NCBI GenBank assembly: GCA_028282195.1
Contig: JANQII010000323.1
Location: 1 to 40,587, forward strand
Reading direction: 5' to 3'
Origin: Prolixibacteraceae bacterium
GTDB lineage: Bacteria > Bacteroidota > Bacteroidia > Bacteroidales > Prolixibacteraceae
DNA: 40,587 nucleotides
Each line of letters begins with the position of its first letter. The stretch's first letter is position 1. Of this stretch, positions 1-8,672 are shown in pieces. The notes beneath the pieces are model-generated. The model had not been told where the DNA came from. It saw only the letters and a program-made list of their open reading frames with translations, and ran no database searches. Position numbers and translations under genes: made by a program.

Positions 1-4
1 GGAC

Positions 5-24
5 GATCCCGGGCACTCGGGATC
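5..24. repeat. GATCCCG/CGGGATC hairpin
   Basis: A 7-bp perfect inverted repeat (GATCCCG and CGGGATC with a 6-nt loop) lies downstream of the ABC ATPase gene, which is read leftward. No T-run follows on either strand, so it looks more like one of the GC-rich intergenic palindromes seen elsewhere in this window (compare 35145-35172, which starts with the same GATCCCGG) than a terminator. Confidence 0.45.
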
Positions 25-115
25 AGGGTGGGTTAGTTGAAAAAAAGTGTCACCATTCATGACATCAGCAAATAGCACTATTTCATACGATTACAGCCAT
101 TTTCAGCTTCTAACT

Positions 116-820
116 TTAAACAAGTTCTGCAATAAAAAACTCTTCTAATTCCTGAAGCGTGGTTTCAGTTTTTGCAACATCTTTTACAATTTTTCCCTTT
201 TCAAGAATAACAATTCTGGTACAAACATCAGTAATATTATCAAGTGTATGGCTCGATATTAAAAATGTTGTTGATTGAGCAGCAGCCTGATCTTTAATAA
301 TTTTACGAAGCTTGAATTGTGAACCTGGATCAAGGTTTGCAAACGGCTCATCCAATATAACTACCTCCGGGTTTCCCATCATTGCAGCAACAATACCAAC
401 CTTTTTTTGGTTCCCTTTTGAAAGATCACGAATGTATTTGCTTTTACCACGTATTTCATCATTAAAGAAATCATCGAAACTGTCCAGGAAGTGGTTAATA
501 TCAGCCTTGTTCATATCACGCAGTTCACCAATAAACTCAAAATACTCATCAGGGGTCAGATAACCAATCGTGAAACTTTCATCAATATAGGCGCCTGTAA
601 AAGCTTTCCAATCTTCGGATTTTTGCACCTCAACCCCGTTATTAACCACCTCCCCTTTGCTCGCAGTAATCAAATCAAGTAGCAGGTTAAAAAGCGTCGT
701 TTTTCCTGCACCATTATTCCCTACCAAACCCAAAAGCTGGCCTTTTTCAATTTTTATCCCAGGAATATTCAGTACAACTTCTTTATTATAAGCTTTTATA
801 AGGTTTTTAATTTCTATCAT
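116..820 (-). CDS. ABC transporter ATP-binding protein
   Basis: This is the cytoplasmic ATPase of an ABC transporter, 234 aa, the usual length of a stand-alone subunit. Visible motifs in order are Walker A GNNGAGKT (residues 34-41), a variant signature LSKGNQ (133-138), Walker B VVILDEP (153-159) and the H-loop SSH (His191). It starts 2 nt after the stop of the DUF5687 membrane protein gene at 823-2295, which should be its permease. The domain type is that of multidrug, lipid or bacteriocin-type exporters (CcmA/YxlF-like), but the substrate cannot be read from the sequence. It is probably co-transcribed with the PadR repressor gene upstream, so its expression is likely under PadR control (inference). 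Confidence 0.93.
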   Translation of the reverse strand: MIEIKNLIKAYNKEVVLNIPGIKIEKGQLLGLVGNNGAGKTTLFNLLLDLITASKGEVVNNGVEVQKSEDWKAFTGAYIDESFTIGYLTPDEYFEFIGELRDMNKADINHFLDSFDDFFNDEIRGKSKYIRDLSKGNQKKVGIVAAMMGNPEVVILDEPFANLDPGSQFKLRKIIKDQAAAQSTTFLISSHTLDNITDVCTRIVILEKGKIVKDVAKTETTLQELEEFFIAELV

Positions 821-822
821 GA

Positions 823-2295
823 TTAGGAGTTTTTATAGTTTCTGATAAGTTGATGTTTTCTTTTTAAATAAGCATCGGTAAAATAATTAAACAGGAATGG
901 TTGTATTAAAATTCCGACTAACCCAATTCCGCCCAAAACCAATAAAGCCCACATGGATGGTAAAAAGAGCTTGAAAAGTGCAAATAAAATTACCGGTATA
1001 AATATAAGAGGGAAGGCCATCAACCATTGAGTTGCACCCATTCCCTGGTAATTAAACATGGAATTTCCCCCGAGATCCAGCCTTCTGCTACTTCGTAATC
1101 CAAATGCATAAATCAGGTTCATATTCACCCCGAGGTGATAAATCAGCATCGCTGAATGAAAATAAATCACCCGGTCATCAAGTAAAACATAAGGCAACGT
1201 GAGCAAGAAGTAGATTACACAAACAACCAGGTTGATATAATAAAATGACTGAAGGAATTGCTTCATTCTAAAGTTTTGAACCATTAGTAAAGAAAAGTAA
1301 TTACTGTGCCAGGCCGGGAAAAACTGCCCATAAGAAATTGAAAACATCGAAACCATTAATAGCCCACCAATAATCAACATTGGTTCAGGGATTCCTTTGC
1401 CTGCATCTTTATAAATTAACAAGCCATAAAACAAAAAAGCAACGGTAATCAAAAATTGGGAGCGTGGCCGTTTATTTCGCCAAATCAACCGAAGTTCCAA
1501 AGAAATAAACTTGGCATAATCCCCAAACCGGCTAAGCCAGGCAAAGCTTCTGATTTTTGCATCTTTTTGCTGCTTATCAACCAGGTTCAGATACATTTTC
1601 TTCTTCAGGTAATTGAAATTCAGAAAATATAAGCCCACCGGAAATACAAGCAAGAGCAATGTCCAAACAGGCTGTTGAATTATTTGATCAATAAACAAGC
1701 CAAAAGCACCGGTTAAGTCAACAATATTGAAATAATCAATTCCATATGCAGCAGCAAACAAGCCAACAAAAACATAAAAGCCATAACCGTTGTCGTTTAT
1801 CCACCACTTCAAATAAATAGTTAAAAAGTGGTTTGTAAAAATCAACAAGACAATTGCCAACAGACATACAATGGCTGAAACACCGGAAAGGTTCGGAATA
1901 ATTAGTGTAAAGAAAAGCGGTACAAGCAGAAAGTAGGGCAGGAAATTAAAAAAGTGAAGAACTGACCGGTTCAATAAATACCTTGCAATTCTGCTCTTTT
2001 TAATGTTCAAAATAACAAATGGCTTAAAACTAATGGTAGGCAAATTTTGAAGTAATTGCCTCATCAACAGGTCAATTCCAAAATAAATGAGTAAATAACT
2101 GTTGAATTTACTGACAGGATCAGCATCTGGAAACTTATCCGCTAAAATTTCGGGAATAGTAAATCCCAGAAATAAAAAGTTAGCTGCCATATAAACAGCA
2201 AAAAAGCCAAGCATAATCTGTGTCGAAATGCTTTTGCCTAAATAGGGTGAGCGGACAATTTCCCGCCATGCAAAATAAAAAAGGCTTCGTTTCAC
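823..2295 (-). CDS. ABC transporter permease-like membrane protein (DUF5687 family)
   Basis: A 490-aa polytopic inner-membrane protein with roughly ten hydrophobic segments, including a cluster at about residues 20-50, 115-215 and 280-470. A cytoplasmic charged stretch near residues 230-260 is rich in Lys and Asp. It resembles the DUF5687 family of Bacteroidota, which is found next to ABC ATPases and is taken to be the permease. The ATPase gene follows 2 nt downstream. No solute-binding protein is nearby, which favours an exporter. Start chosen as the ATG that begins MKRSLFYFAWREI, a typical amphipathic N-terminus of ABC-2-like permeases. Confidence 0.85.
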   Translation of the reverse strand: MKRSLFYFAWREIVRSPYLGKSISTQIMLGFFAVYMAANFLFLGFTIPEILADKFPDADPVSKFNSYLLIYFGIDLLMRQLLQNLPTISFKPFVILNIKKSRIARYLLNRSVLHFFNFLPYFLLVPLFFTLIIPNLSGVSAIVCLLAIVLLIFTNHFLTIYLKWWINDNGYGFYVFVGLFAAAYGIDYFNIVDLTGAFGLFIDQIIQQPVWTLLLLVFPVGLYFLNFNYLKKKMYLNLVDKQQKDAKIRSFAWLSRFGDYAKFISLELRLIWRNKRPRSQFLITVAFLFYGLLIYKDAGKGIPEPMLIIGGLLMVSMFSISYGQFFPAWHSNYFSLLMVQNFRMKQFLQSFYYINLVVCVIYFLLTLPYVLLDDRVIYFHSAMLIYHLGVNMNLIYAFGLRSSRRLDLGGNSMFNYQGMGATQWLMAFPLIFIPVILFALFKLFLPSMWALLVLGGIGLVGILIQPFLFNYFTDAYLKRKHQLIRNYKNS

Positions 2296-2366
2296 GTCTT
2301 TTGGGTTTTAGGGGTTGATCATCATTTATAAGTATTAGTAGAAATTATTCTAAAAATATTACATTT

Positions 2367-3083
2367 TTAGTTTTTTACAAATTGTGGAAATTCAGAAATG
2401 AAATCTTCTTTTATTTTTTTAGGGAGATATACGGCCCAGGCATAGGAAACGATACCGATAAATGCGAGTAAAACTGATAGCAATAGTTCTGCAGTGCTGG
2501 TGTTTAAAGATTCCATCAAAGATTCATTGTTGATAAATATGCTCAGTGTGTTTAGTGGTAAAACAACAAAGACAGAATAGCTTCCGGTTATGGATTTGAG
2601 GTGATCGTTTAATAGAAAAGATTTGCCAGGAACCAAATTGATATTGTATTTTTTCGGATACAGGTAGAAGAGATAGTAGATCCCGCCCAAAATATACAAT
2701 CCGGCAACTGAATAGGCAATAATTGAATTATCATTGATAAGTTTAAAAGCAGTATACAAGAGAATAGAAATGGCTATGGTCAGAATGATCTTGGGAAGCT
2801 TGTAAAATTCAACGATGTAGTTGCGAAACATTATATTGTATTTTCGTCTGAGGGCTTTGCCTTTTGCTCCCTTCAATTTTGAGAATCCATAAATCCCAAA
2901 ACCACTAAACACTTCGTTTAGGGCCTCTTTAAATGGAAGGTCTGGATCCTGTTCCCATTTTTCTTCGATGCTACTGGCCAGATGGTCTACCAATTCCAAT
3001 TGCAAATCATATTGGGGCACATAGTGAGCTTTGCAAAATGCAAAAAGTTCCTCAATTTGTTTATCTGACACTTTTTTACTCAT
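2367..3083 (-). CDS. HAAS-like domain membrane protein, PadR partner
   Basis: A 238-aa protein with an N-terminal soluble helical part (about residues 1-75, ending in a short acidic/aromatic region) and four hydrophobic segments in the C-terminal half (about 95-120, 122-145, 165-190, 200-225). The N-terminal pattern, with a conserved LVDHLASSIEEKWEQ and a later EALNEVFSGFG, resembles the HAAS helical bundle that accompanies PadR regulators in many bacteria. Its ATG overlaps the padR stop codon as ATGA, so the two are translationally coupled. A role in membrane signalling for the ABC exporter downstream is inference; no function is proven for such proteins in this group. Confidence 0.7.
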   Translation of the reverse strand: MSKKVSDKQIEELFAFCKAHYVPQYDLQLELVDHLASSIEEKWEQDPDLPFKEALNEVFSGFGIYGFSKLKGAKGKALRRKYNIMFRNYIVEFYKLPKIILTIAISILLYTAFKLINDNSIIAYSVAGLYILGGIYYLFYLYPKKYNINLVPGKSFLLNDHLKSITGSYSVFVVLPLNTLSIFINNESLMESLNTSTAELLLSVLLAFIGIVSYAWAVYLPKKIKEDFISEFPQFVKN

Positions 3084-3418
3084 GCTGTTTCAATTCCTGG
3101 ATTTAACAAATTCTGCATGTTTTTAATAAATTCCTGCATTTCTGACAGCTTATTTACAACTTCCTTTTTCCCATTCCGGGTAAGAGAGTAGTATTTGCGC
3201 ATGCGATTTCCACTCATCTCCATCTCAACGGTCAACAGACCTTCTGCTTCCAATTTGTGAAGCATTGGATAGAGTGCACCTTCTGTAATTTTAAATTCCC
3301 CTCCCGATATCTTCTTAACTTCCCGGGTAATTTGGTAACCATACATACGCCCATGGTCTTCAAGTAACTTTAAAACAATGGTCGCCAAACTTCCTTTGTA
3401 CAATTGATTCGATTTCAT
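3080..3418 (-). CDS. PadR family transcriptional regulator
   Basis: A 112-aa winged-helix repressor of the short PadR class. It has the family start (KGSLATIVLKLLEDHGRMYGYQI), the recognition region KITEGALYPMLHKLEAEGLL (about residues 43-62) and the wing with RKYYSLTRNGK (about 74-84). PadR proteins usually repress neighbouring transporter genes and are released by a ligand. Here it heads a minus-strand operon with a HAAS-like membrane protein and an ABC exporter. A perfect -7 element lies 5 nt upstream of the start codon, beside a TATGCATA palindrome, so autoregulation is plausible. Confidence 0.93.
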   Translation of the reverse strand: MKSNQLYKGSLATIVLKLLEDHGRMYGYQITREVKKISGGEFKITEGALYPMLHKLEAEGLLTVEMEMSGNRMRKYYSLTRNGKKEVVNKLSEMQEFIKNMQNLLNPGIETA

Positions 3419-3423
3419 ATGAA

Positions 3424-3450
3424 CAAATATACCTATTTTTCTTATGCATA
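3424..3450 (-). promoter_or_regulatory. Putative padR promoter (-7 element) and palindromic operator
   Basis: On the minus strand TATATTTG (3424-3431) matches the Bacteroidota -7 consensus TAnnTTTG exactly. It ends only 5 nt before the padR ATG, so the transcript would be leaderless or nearly so. An 8-bp perfect palindrome TATGCATA (3443-3450) lies just upstream between the -7 and -33 positions, where a repressor would block sigma. No good -33 TTTG was found. The operator role is inference. Confidence 0.4.
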
Positions 3451-3567
3451 TAATAATTAGGCATTAAAATTTTGAAGCAATACTTTCAATTGTTAAGAAA
3501 TTTGCAAGCAATACCTGAAATTTGCCGGAATTATGACACATGTCGCAAAAAATCAAAAGCAATCTCG

Positions 3568-3575
3568 TAATTTTG
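3568..3575 (+). promoter_or_regulatory. Putative asd -7 promoter element
   Basis: TAATTTTG matches the Bacteroidota -7 consensus TAnnTTTG, 65 nt before the asd ATG. A TTTG lies at 3521-3524 but is too far away for a normal -33 element, so only the -7 element is supported. Confidence 0.35.
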
Positions 3576-3640
3576 CACACCACAATCAGTATTAAAAACC
3601 TGATTGATTAGTTATTAGATTAATTATAAAAATTAGATTT

Positions 3641-4648
3641 ATGAAAGTTGCAGTTGTTGGGGCAAGCGGAGCTGTAGGACAAGAATTCCTGCAGGTTTTG
3701 GCTGAAAGAAACTTCCCCCTTGACGAGTTAGTTTTATTTGGATCGGCTAGAAGTGCCGGAAAAGTTTATGATTTTAAAGGTGAAAAACTGACTGTAAAAG
3801 AATTGAAGCACAATGATGACTTTAAGGACATTGATATTGCCCTTACATCTGCCGGTGCTTCTATTTCTAAGGAATACGCTGCAACAATTACCAAACACGG
3901 TGCTGTAATGATTGACAACTCAAGTGCTTTTCGTTACGATGACGATGTGCCTTTGGTTGTGCCTGAAGTAAATGCTGAAGATTCAAAAGACAGACCACGC
4001 AATATTATTGCAAACCCAAACTGTTCGACGATACAAATGGTTGTTGCATTAAAGCCGATTGAAGAGCTTTCTAAAATTACCAAAGTACAATGTGCTACCT
4101 ACCAGGCGGCAAGTGGAGCCGGTGCTGAAGGTATTGCTGAACTGGAAACCCAGACGAAGCAGTTAGCCAATGGTGAAGAACTGACCATTGATAAATTTCA
4201 ATACCAGTTAGCAATGAATGTTATCCCACACATTGATGTTTTCCTTGATAATGATTATACCAAAGAGGAAATGAAAATGAACTGGGAAACTAAAAAAATT
4301 ATGCATACTGATGCTGAGATTAGTGCCACTTGTGTTCGTATTCCTGTAGCACGTTCACATTCAGAAGCAATTTGGGTTGAAACAAAAGAAGAACTAAGCA
4401 TTGAGCAAGTTCGCAAGGCATTTGAAGGTTTTGAAGGCTTGACAGTAATTGACAAACCCCAAAATAAGGAATACCCAATGCCCTTATTTGTAGCAGGTAA
4501 AGATGATGTTTATGTTGGTCGTTTGCGTAAAGATTTGACCAATCCCAAAGGCATCACTTTCTGGTGTGTGGGTGATCAAATTAAAAAAGGAGCTGCATTA
4601 AATGCAGTTCAAATTGCAGAATGGTTAATCAAAGAGGGTGAAGTATAG
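3641..4648 (+). CDS. asd: Aspartate-semialdehyde dehydrogenase
   Basis: It reduces aspartyl phosphate to aspartate semialdehyde with NADPH, the branch point to lysine/diaminopimelate, threonine and methionine. At 335 aa it has the normal length. The N-terminal Rossmann motif GASGAVG is at residues 7-13, the catalytic cysteine is Cys128 in NPNCST, and the substrate-binding/base histidine is His240 in [10 protein letters not shown]. The gene stands alone between the divergent padR operon and a convergent regulatory kinase gene, and a strong bidirectional hairpin terminator follows. The start ATG is the only sensible one, as the dinucleotide fold begins immediately after it. Confidence 0.97.
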   Translation: MKVAVVGASGAVGQEFLQVLAERNFPLDELVLFGSARSAGKVYDFKGEKLTVKELKHNDDFKDIDIALTSAGASISKEYAATITKHGAVMIDNSSAFRYDDDVPLVVPEVNAEDSKDRPRNIIANPNCSTIQMVVALKPIEELSKITKVQCATYQAASGAGAEGIAELETQTKQLANGEELTIDKFQYQLAMNVIPHIDVFLDNDYTKEEMKMNWETKKIMHTDAEISATCVRIPVARSHSEAIWVETKEELSIEQVRKAFEGFEGLTVIDKPQNKEYPMPLFVAGKDDVYVGRLRKDLTNPKGITFWCVGDQIKKGAALNAVQIAEWLIKEGEV

Positions 4649-4673
4649 CCCATTCCATAATTTAGTTAAGTTT

Positions 4674-4706
4674 AAAGGCTTCCTTTCATTGAAGGAAGCC
4701 TTTTTA
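4674..4706. terminator. Bidirectional intrinsic terminator
   Basis: A 12-bp perfect stem (4674-4685 with 4692-4703, AAAGGCTTCCTT and its complement) with a 6-nt loop is followed by T residues on the plus strand and preceded by A residues that serve the minus strand. It separates the convergent asd gene and the PPPS kinase gene. Confidence 0.88.
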
Positions 4707-4718
4707 AATTTATAACTT

Positions 4719-5618
4719 TTAGGATTTCGTTTTTGATTTTCCGTTAATATCCGTTTCATGATAAGGGGAAACAATTCGCCTGCCCCCATAATCAAACCGG
4801 TCTTTCATAATGTTCAAAATCTCGTTAGCTGTTGATTCAATCGGTTTATTGGAAACATTAATCACGGTAAATTTTCCTTTACTAAAAATAAAATGGGCAT
4901 TTCTTATTTCCTTTCGCACCCGCTGCTCATCAACATAAGTAGGGTGCTCTAAATTATTCAAACTACGCAGGCGTTTTAAACGATGAGCAATAAGATGCGA
5001 AGCACTTATATTTAAGCCAAAAACCCTTTGGGGATCAACTTTAAAAAGTTCTTCGGGTGGTTCAATCCCATCCACCAAAGGCACATTGGCTACTTTCCAA
5101 CCATACATAGCCAGGTAAACACTTAGTGGGGTTTTTCCTGATCGAGAAACCCCGCAAAGAATAATTTCTGAATTATTCAGACGCTCAGGGCTCATACCAT
5201 CATCATGGTTCAGGCTAAATTCAATGGCATCAATCCGGTTAAAATATTGTTGGTTAATTTCACGAAAAAGACCCGGGGATTGAAGAGATGGAATCCCCAA
5301 TTCATTATCCAGGTGAAGGGCTAACTGGCCCATAAAATCAATTTGATGAACACCGTGTTTAGCTGCCAGTTCAATGATTTTTTCGCGTAAGGCAGGGATA
5401 ACCATGGTATGGGTAATTATTCCACCATCATTTTTTGCCTGTAAAACAACTGACTCCAGCTTTCCTTCATCAAGTGCATTAGGGACAATTATTACCGGCA
5501 CATTATTATTCGGGTACTGAATTAAAAGCGACTGCACCATATTATTACCTGCAAGTCCCCTCCCTCCTGAAACTATATAAATAGGTTTTGGCTTTGTACT
5601 ATTGTTCTCTTCGTTCAT
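4719..5618 (-). CDS. Pyruvate phosphate dikinase regulatory protein-like kinase/pyrophosphorylase (PPPS, DUF299)
   Basis: A 299-aa member of the PPPS family, which phosphorylates and dephosphorylates a threonine of PEP synthase or pyruvate phosphate dikinase, using ADP and phosphate respectively. The P-loop GVSRSGKT is at residues 156-163, followed by the family-typical PLSVYLAMYGWKVANVPLV region. The C-terminal block with INVSNKPIESTANEIL is also characteristic. In Bacteroidota the likely target is pyruvate phosphate dikinase, hence control of glycolysis versus gluconeogenesis; the target gene is not in this window. The gene is monocistronic and ends at the shared terminator with asd. Confidence 0.9.
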   Translation of the reverse strand: MNEENNSTKPKPIYIVSGGRGLAGNNMVQSLLIQYPNNNVPVIIVPNALDEGKLESVVLQAKNDGGIITHTMVIPALREKIIELAAKHGVHQIDFMGQLALHLDNELGIPSLQSPGLFREINQQYFNRIDAIEFSLNHDDGMSPERLNNSEIILCGVSRSGKTPLSVYLAMYGWKVANVPLVDGIEPPEELFKVDPQRVFGLNISASHLIAHRLKRLRSLNNLEHPTYVDEQRVRKEIRNAHFIFSKGKFTVINVSNKPIESTANEILNIMKDRFDYGGRRIVSPYHETDINGKSKTKS

Positions 5619-5693
5619 ACTACAGATTTAATTTTATTAACAAAAAATACGAAAAAATGATTTCGTCAGCAATCGTTTTCCTCACTTATCAGG

Positions 5694-5701
5694 TATATTT
5701 G
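5694..5701 (+). promoter_or_regulatory. -7 promoter element of the YghZ-like reductase gene
   Basis: TATATTTG is a perfect match to the Bacteroidota -7 consensus, 22 nt before the ATG at 5724, giving a short leader of about 16 nt. A clear -33 TTTG is not visible. Confidence 0.45.
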
Positions 5702-5723
5702 TTTTTCAACAAAACTAATAACT

Positions 5724-6713
5724 ATGAGTTACTTTGCAGAAAAAAACAGATACGATTATATGCCTTACCACCGCTGTGGGCAATCAGGAATTAAATTACC
5801 AGCTATTTCATTAGGATTATGGCACAACTTCGGTGGGCTTGATGTTTTTGAAAACGGACGGGCAATGCTTCGCCATGCTTTTGACAATGGGATAACCCAC
5901 TTCGACCTGGCCAATAACTATGGCCCTCCATATGGTTCTGCTGAAGAAAACTTTGGGAAACACCTGAAACAGGACTTTATGCCATACCGCGACGAGTTGA
6001 TCATTTCAACCAAGGCTGGTTATGACATGTGGCCGGGACCTTATGGCAATTGGGGAAGCCGTAAATATTTAACGGCAAGCCTTGATCAAAGCCTGAAACG
6101 AATGGGGCTAGATTATGTAGATATTTTTTATTCGCACCGTCCCGATCCGGAAACACCCCTTGAAGAGACCATGTCTGCTCTAAGTCATGCTGTTAAGCAA
6201 GGGAAAGCACTTTATGTAGGGATTTCAAATTATCCGGCTGACAGAACACGGGAAGCTTCTCGTATATTAAAAGAGCTGGGTACCCCCTGCCTGATTCATC
6301 AGCCTAAATATTCGATGTTTGAGCGCTGGCTTGAAGATGAACTATTAGATGTTCTGGAAGAAGAAGGAATCGGCTGTATTCCTTTTTCACCACTTGCCCA
6401 GGGCTTACTAACCAATAAATACCTGAATGGTATTCCTGAAAACTCAAGAGCAGCTAAGTCGTGGGGATTTTTAAAAGAAGATCAGGTTGAACCTGCCATT
6501 GAGAAAGTTAAAAAGCTGAACGAAATAGCTGTTGAACGTGGTCAAAGCCTTGCACAAATGGCCTTGGCGTGGGTATTAAGGGACAATCGGGTAACCACCG
6601 TGCTAATTGGTGCCAGCTCCGTAAATCAACTGGATGATAATTTAGCAATGCTTAAGAATTGCACCTTCTCTGATAAAGAATTGAAGATGATTGACGATAT
6701 TTTAAAAAGCTAA
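5724..6713 (+). CDS. gpr: Aldo/keto reductase, YghZ/L-glyceraldehyde 3-phosphate reductase type
   Basis: A 329-aa cytosolic NADPH-dependent aldo/keto reductase. The catalytic tetrad is intact: Asp61, Tyr66, Lys97 and His138. The region FDLANNYGPPYGSAEENFG and the long WPGPYGNWGSRKYL loop are typical of the YghZ/GPR branch (AKR14), which reduces L-glyceraldehyde 3-phosphate and detoxifies methylglyoxal-type aldehydes. The C-terminal cofactor site (VLIGASSVNQLDDN) is present. It is a single gene with its own -7 element, and a long perfect palindrome follows its stop codon. The exact physiological substrate is inferred from subfamily resemblance. Confidence 0.92.
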   Translation: MSYFAEKNRYDYMPYHRCGQSGIKLPAISLGLWHNFGGLDVFENGRAMLRHAFDNGITHFDLANNYGPPYGSAEENFGKHLKQDFMPYRDELIISTKAGYDMWPGPYGNWGSRKYLTASLDQSLKRMGLDYVDIFYSHRPDPETPLEETMSALSHAVKQGKALYVGISNYPADRTREASRILKELGTPCLIHQPKYSMFERWLEDELLDVLEEEGIGCIPFSPLAQGLLTNKYLNGIPENSRAAKSWGFLKEDQVEPAIEKVKKLNEIAVERGQSLAQMALAWVLRDNRVTTVLIGASSVNQLDDNLAMLKNCTFSDKELKMIDDILKS

Positions 6714-6721
6714 TTTTGCCA

Positions 6722-6754
6722 ATTGACCCGGTGACTTCAAGTCACCGGGTCAAT
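6722..6754. repeat. Perfect 16-bp-arm palindrome after the reductase gene
   Basis: Arms of 16 bp (6722-6737 and 6739-6754) around a single central C form a very stable hairpin between convergent genes. No T-tract follows on either strand, so it is not a standard intrinsic terminator, though it may act as one or protect the mRNA 3' ends. Its centre ACTTcAAGT matches the palindrome at 18504-18542. Confidence 0.8.
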
Positions 6755-6762
6755 AACTAAAG

Positions 6763-7212
6763 CTAGTTACTTACCGAACTCGAGTGGTCACTTACAATCA
6801 ACCAGTTACCATCAATTTTTTGTAACACCAATGTAAAGTGTCCGATTAGGTCTCCAATTGATCGGCTTAAGTGAAACTTACCAATTAAAAAAGCAGTTCG
6901 GGTATCAATCGAGCGAATCTTTAATAAATCAAACGTTAGCTTTCCCATCTTCTCCTGTGTTGGATAGCTCTTTTTATAACGCTCAAGTGTTTGTTTCCAA
7001 CCATAAACAGGGCCATTCCCACCAACAAAAACCAACTCCGGTGAATTCCAGTAGGTCTCCATAAACTGTTCTATGTTGCCGGAATTCCAGGACATTTCCT
7101 GCTTTTTCATCACAGCCTTAATCGCTTCCTTATCGGTTTTGCTTAAATTTTCTTTTGCCTGAAGGGTGCAAAAGAACATACATAGCATCAGAAATAAAAT
7201 AGCATGTTTCAT
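6763..7212 (-). CDS. Secreted NTF2/SnoaL-like (DUF4440) protein
   Basis: A 149-aa protein with a clear signal peptide (residues about 1-19, ending FFCTLQA) followed by an NTF2-like fold domain: helix with EAIKAVMKKQEMSWNSGNIEQFMETYW, a GGNGPVYGWKQTLERY core, and final strands HFTLVLQKIDGNWLIVSDHSS. The C-terminal tryptophan-containing strand is typical of DUF4440/SnoaL-like proteins found in the periplasm of Bacteroidota. The enzymatic or binding function is unknown. It is convergent with the YghZ-like gene and has no co-transcribed neighbour. Confidence 0.82.
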   Translation of the reverse strand: MKHAILFLMLCMFFCTLQAKENLSKTDKEAIKAVMKKQEMSWNSGNIEQFMETYWNSPELVFVGGNGPVYGWKQTLERYKKSYPTQEKMGKLTFDLLKIRSIDTRTAFLIGKFHLSRSIGDLIGHFTLVLQKIDGNWLIVSDHSSSVSN

Positions 7213-7359
7213 TTATTTTTGTTTTAGCTGAAAAAGATACCAATAATTGATATTGCATCCAATTACACAACTTAAGGTTTTATAAATAATGAGCTTACGA
7301 TTGTATTATATTTTTCACAAAATCTGATTTTTATTTAAACCAATTAAATCACTATTGGT

Positions 7360-7367
7360 TATTTTTG
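7360..7367 (+). promoter_or_regulatory. -7 promoter element of the second aldo/keto reductase gene
   Basis: TATTTTTG matches TAnnTTTG exactly, 24 nt before the ATG at 7392. It is compatible with that start and with the alternative internal ATG at 7428. Confidence 0.4.
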
Positions 7368-7391
7368 ATATTCTCAGAAATTAAGCAGTAA

Positions 7392-8573
7392 ATGGACTAT
7401 AGCAGTTTCTCGATCTACCAACCCAAAATGGAATACCGTCGTTTTGGGAAAACGAATAAAAATATCAGCGTCATCACCCTTGGCGGAATGAGGTTTAAAC
7501 ACGGATGGGATGATCCCCGTAATGTAATTCCTAAAGACACTTTTGAACAATGCCGGGATACTGTAGAGAAAGCACTGTATCAGGGAATCAACCTCATTGA
7601 AACGGCATACGGATATAAAAAAAGCGAAACGGTTTATGGGCAGGTTTTAAATGATGAATTGAAAGTAGAACGCAACTCCTACTTCTTAATGACCAAAGGT
7701 GCCCCGGAAACTGCCCGGGAAACCCGTAAATTAGTTGATGAACAACTTAAAACCTTAAAAACCGATTACATTGACTTTTATGCCTGGCATGGTTTAAATA
7801 ATATAGAACTATTTCAAAAAGCCTGTGCAAAAAGAGGTTCGGTTGAAGAATTATTAAAAATGAAAGAAGAAGGAATTATTAAGCACGTAGGTTTTAGCAC
7901 ACATGCTCCTCTTGAAGTTATTATAAAAGCTATTGAAACCAACCTGTTTGACTTTGTAAACCTTCACTATTATTATTTCTTTCAACGCAATAAAGCAGCC
8001 ATTGACCTCGCCCAAACAAAAGATATGGGGGTTTTTATTATATCTCCCAATGACAAGGGAGGACAGTTATTTAACCCTCCGCAAAAACTTGTTGATTTAA
8101 CCGCACCTTTGCAACCGCTACAATGGAATGCCCGGTTCTGTCTCAGTCATTCGGGTATACACACCCTTACTTTTGGTTTGCCGGTAACTGCCAGATTCGA
8201 ACAAATAGATGGAATCTTTCCGTCGCCATCACCACTTTCAGCTGATGATGCCCGAATTAAACTCAAATTAGATGAGCAACGTTTATCCGACCCGTATGCA
8301 GACTTTGATGCTTATGTTCTTGACGGTGATCCTTCGGGATTAAATATTCCTGAAATACTGCGCTTTAGAATGCTTTGGAAGTGTTATGACATGAAGGGTT
8401 TTGGACAATACCGATACAACATGTTCCAGGAAAAAGGGCATTGGTTCCCCGGTAACTTCCCAACAAAAGAAAACCTAAAGCAAATTGATTTAAGCAAGTG
8501 TCCTGAACATATTCCCATTGTTGAATTAATTAAAGAAACCCACGAAACTTTATTTCGACCAAAAAAGGATTGA
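7392..8573 (+). CDS. Aldo/keto reductase family protein (COG1453-like)
   Basis: A 393-aa predicted oxidoreductase with an AKR barrel (about residues 13-290) and a C-terminal extension, as in the COG1453 group. The positions of Tyr75, Lys102 and His133 of the catalytic tetrad are kept, but the aspartate expected five residues before the tyrosine is Glu70 (IETAYGY). No CxxC iron-sulfur motif typical of some COG1453 members is visible in the C-terminus. The family-like sequence begins at Met13 (MEYRRFGKTN), so 7428 could be the true start. The gene is monocistronic with its own -7 element. The substrate is unknown. Confidence 0.87.
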   Translation: MDYSSFSIYQPKMEYRRFGKTNKNISVITLGGMRFKHGWDDPRNVIPKDTFEQCRDTVEKALYQGINLIETAYGYKKSETVYGQVLNDELKVERNSYFLMTKGAPETARETRKLVDEQLKTLKTDYIDFYAWHGLNNIELFQKACAKRGSVEELLKMKEEGIIKHVGFSTHAPLEVIIKAIETNLFDFVNLHYYYFFQRNKAAIDLAQTKDMGVFIISPNDKGGQLFNPPQKLVDLTAPLQPLQWNARFCLSHSGIHTLTFGLPVTARFEQIDGIFPSPSPLSADDARIKLKLDEQRLSDPYADFDAYVLDGDPSGLNIPEILRFRMLWKCYDMKGFGQYRYNMFQEKGHWFPGNFPTKENLKQIDLSKCPEHIPIVELIKETHETLFRPKKD

Positions 8574-8672
8574 AGAAAAGTAATTCGGATCGTTTAAAAT
8601 GCAGGTTATTTAAACCAAACGATAACTATCCATCGGCTCAACACGTCTTTTTATACCGACGAAACCAATAGG
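8574..8672. other. Intergenic, no gene seen
   Basis: The non-coding stretch 8574-8899 between the aldo/keto reductase and the convergent DUF1338 gene holds only the inverted-repeat element at 8673-8829. The flanks show no ORF with family resemblance, no tRNA and no clear terminator. Confidence 0.6.
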
